Assembly: GCA_035462845.1 (NCBI GenBank)
Contig: DATHTV010000058.1
Location: 1-6,287 of the forward strand
Reading direction: 5' to 3'
DNA from: DASTQL01 sp035462845
GTDB taxonomy: Bacteria > Actinomycetota > Actinomycetes > Jiangellales > Jiangellaceae
DNA length: 6,287 nt
The notes beneath the pieces are model-generated. The model worked only from the letters and a program-made list of their open reading frames with translations, did no database searches and had not been told where the DNA came from. Position numbers and translations under genes: made by a program. Below are positions 4,594 through 6,287 of this stretch, in pieces (positions within the stretch are counted from its first letter, which is position 1; each line of letters opens with the position of its first letter).

Positions 4594-6234
4594 TCAGTAC
4601 GCGCCTCGGCCGCGGATCACGGCGGCGACGGTACGCGCCAGGAGCGACAGGTCCAGCGACGGCGACCAGTTCTCCACGTAGTAGAGGTCCAGCCGTACGG
4701 ACTCCGCCCAGGACAGGTCCGACCGGCCGCTGACCTGCCAGAGGCCGGTCATGCCGGGCTTGGCGAAGAGCCGGCGCTGGACGTCGTCGCCGTACTCGGC
4801 GACCTCGCTGGGCAGCGGCGGGCGGGGGCCGACCATCGACATGGAGCCGCCGAGCACGTTGAGCAGCTGGGGCAGCTCGTCGAGGGAGTAGCGCCGCAGC
4901 ACCCGGCCCACGGTGGTGACGCGCGGGTCAGCGCGGATCTTGAACAGCACCTCGTTGCGCTGCGACTGCTCGCGCAGGTCAGCGACCTCGCGGTCGGCGC
5001 CCTGACGCATCGTCCGCAGCTTGAGGCAGACGAAGGTGCGCCCGGCGAGGCCGACCCGCTGCTGCCGGTAGAGAGCCGGGCCGGGGGAGTCCAGGCGGAT
5101 GAGCACCGCGCGGAGGACCAGCGCGGGTCCGAGCAGCAGGAGCGCGACGCGGGCGAGGAGACGGTCGAGCGCGGACTTCAGCAGCAGCCGCCCGCCCCCG
5201 AGGATGGGCGCCCCGACGTGCAGCAGGGACATGCCGCCCAGGGCCTGCAGGGTGATGCGCGGCATGGCGACGTCGCTGAGCGCCGAGCCGACGTAGAGCC
5301 GGACGGCCGTGCCCTCGAGCTGCCACGCCAGCCGGCGCAGGGCGTGCCGGCTCAGCACCCCCTGACCGGTCACCACCACGGTGTCGGCCTCGCTGGTCTG
5401 CACTGCGGTGAGGACCTCCCGGGGGGTGCCGAGCACCGGCACCCCCACGGCCTGCAGCTCGCCGACGTCCCCGCGCCGGTCGGAGTCCGCGCGGCGGTCG
5501 CCGTCCCGCTGCTGGTGGGTGGCCGGCGTCACGGAGCCGCGACGGCCGTGCGGCCGGCGGCGGTCCGCGGCGGCGTACCGCGGCACGCAGGCGCCGATGA
5601 CCCGGAATCCCGCGCCCGGCCTGCGCCGGGCATGCTCGACCAGGTGCATGACGTCCCGGACGGTGCCGACCGCGAGCACGCGGCGCCCGCCGCGGCCCCG
5701 CCGGCGCACCCGGCCGGAGACGGCGCGCACCGCCAGCCGGCCCAGCACCAGCAGGGCCGCGCCGACGGGGAGCATCACCAGCACGAGCGTGCGGGCGCTC
5801 TCGGCACGGGCGAGGTAGGCGACGAGCACGACCGCGAGGGCGACGCGGACCGAGGCGTCGACGACCCGGGACAGCTCGCTGGTTCCGCTGCCCACCTGGT
5901 GGCCGTCGTACGCGCCCCGCGCGGCCAGGGTGAGCAGCCAGGCCGGCACCATGACCAGCGCGAGCACCGTCGGCCCGGCGGGGTCGGCCAGCCGGCCGAG
6001 CGCGACGCCGAGGAGCAAGGCGGCCAGGTCGGCGCCGAGCAGATGGGCCCGTTCTCGCCTTTCCCGCCGACGGATCCGCTGCGCGCTGGCCGTACGGGAC
6101 AGGGCGGAGCGGACGTCCGCCGGAGACGGGCTTCCCCGGGACTTCTCCCGGGTCACCGGGGGCGTGCGAAGCGGTTCGTGAGCCACTGGGGGCGGCGTGG
6201 GATGCGGTTCGTGAGCCACTGGGAGCCAGGACAC
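4594..6234 (-). CDS. Polyprenyl-phosphate sugar phosphotransferase (WbaP/exopolysaccharide initiating type)
   Basis: A 546-residue membrane enzyme that would move a sugar 1-phosphate from a nucleotide sugar to undecaprenyl phosphate, starting exopolysaccharide or capsule repeat assembly. An N-terminal Pro/Arg-rich region is followed by four likely membrane segments (about 66-82, 88-106, 128-145, 148-167), a Rossmann-like middle domain (RRVLAVGTVRD, 184-194, to about 330), a membrane hairpin (357-378) and the catalytic domain. Catalytic marks are KLRTM (405-409), the Asp452-Glu453 dyad in SLDELPQLLNV, VGPRPP (468-473), KPGMTGLWQVSGRS (492-505) and the usual C-terminus RGRGAY. It is full length. 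The start is the first possible codon after an in-frame stop (6250-6252): a GTG with only a weak G-run upstream. Later in-frame GTGs (residues 6, 17, 27) are alternatives. Oddities are an in-frame 11-codon repeat near the start and an Arg/Asp-rich insert at 219-262. The sugar is unknown. Confidence 0.93.
   Translation of the reverse strand: MSWLPVAHEPHPTPPPVAHEPLRTPPVTREKSRGSPSPADVRSALSRTASAQRIRRRERRERAHLLGADLAALLLGVALGRLADPAGPTVLALVMVPAWLLTLAARGAYDGHQVGSGTSELSRVVDASVRVALAVVLVAYLARAESARTLVLVMLPVGAALLVLGRLAVRAVSGRVRRRGRGGRRVLAVGTVRDVMHLVEHARRRPGAGFRVIGACVPRYAAADRRRPHGRRGSVTPATHQQRDGDRRADSDRRGDVGELQAVGVPVLGTPREVLTAVQTSEADTVVVTGQGVLSRHALRRLAWQLEGTAVRLYVGSALSDVAMPRITLQALGGMSLLHVGAPILGGGRLLLKSALDRLLARVALLLLGPALVLRAVLIRLDSPGPALYRQQRVGLAGRTFVCLKLRTMRQGADREVADLREQSQRNEVLFKIRADPRVTTVGRVLRRYSLDELPQLLNVLGGSMSMVGPRPPLPSEVAEYGDDVQRRLFAKPGMTGLWQVSGRSDLSWAESVRLDLYYVENWSPSLDLSLLARTVAAVIRGRGAY
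6171..6223 (-). repeat. Tandem 33-nt unit with perfect 20-nt direct repeat in the sugar transferase N-terminus
   Basis: A 20-nt sequence at 6171-6190 recurs exactly at 6204-6223, 33 nt apart, so the copies stay in frame and encode PVAHEP twice (residues 5-10 and 16-21), joined by HPTPP. It probably arose by a slipped tandem duplication. The segment precedes the first membrane span and is presumably an unstructured cytosolic tail, or untranslated if a later GTG is used. Confidence 0.85.
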
Positions 6235-6287
6235 GTCGACCGACCCCCGTCACCTCGTCGTCCGTCGGCGGTCAGAGCCGGCGTCAC

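Noticed and set aside
4979..6253. Minus-strand open frame of 424 codons inside the sugar transferase
   Set aside because: Shifted register of a clearly real gene; Arg/Pro/Gly-rich with no domain, although it begins at a GTG near a GAGGTGA sequence.

Overview
The window is high-GC DNA with the content of an actinomycete chromosome (Streptomyces or Micromonospora type). The pointers are third-position G/C bias, GTG starts, an LLM-class (luciferase-like, probably F420- or flavin-dependent) oxidoreductase, and small families (DUF6653-like, DUF6295-like) that I associate with actinobacteria. No rRNA, tRNA, CRISPR array, transposase or integrase was seen. The species cannot be named from the sequence alone.

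Left part, plus strand. The window opens inside a class I SAM-dependent methyltransferase whose first ~50 codons are missing. It is clearly less GC-rich (about 57-68% in lines I counted) than the right half (77% in one counted line). Next is a 150-residue DUF6653-like membrane protein with a well-placed ribosome binding site. Then comes a likely two-gene operon: a dienelactone hydrolase family enzyme with an intact Cys-Asp-His triad, followed 26 nt later by an 86-residue DUF6295-like protein.

Middle part. Between the operon and the minus-strand genes lies a broken gene. Its 5' end matches the start of a small antibiotic-biosynthesis-monooxygenase (ABM) family protein, and its 3' end matches the family's C-terminus in another frame; about 35-40 codons in between are gone. 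A TANNNT-type -10 box and a 9-bp-arm inverted repeat remain in front of it and look like a regulated promoter. The plus- and minus-strand blocks converge just after this relic.

Right part, minus strand. Reading leftward from the right edge there is a full-length polyprenyl-phosphate sugar phosphotransferase (WbaP/exopolysaccharide type) that would start surface polysaccharide synthesis at the membrane. After 84 nt comes a 494-residue fusion of an N-terminal polynucleotide-kinase-like P-loop domain with a C-terminal LLM-class oxidoreductase. The two may be co-transcribed, but no functional link is visible.

The features most worth a second look are the kinase-oxidoreductase fusion, the ABM relic with its preserved palindromic operator, and an in-frame 20-nt direct repeat plus an Arg/Asp-rich insert in the sugar transferase. 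The window looks like ordinary accessory chromosome, and no complete new system is evident.
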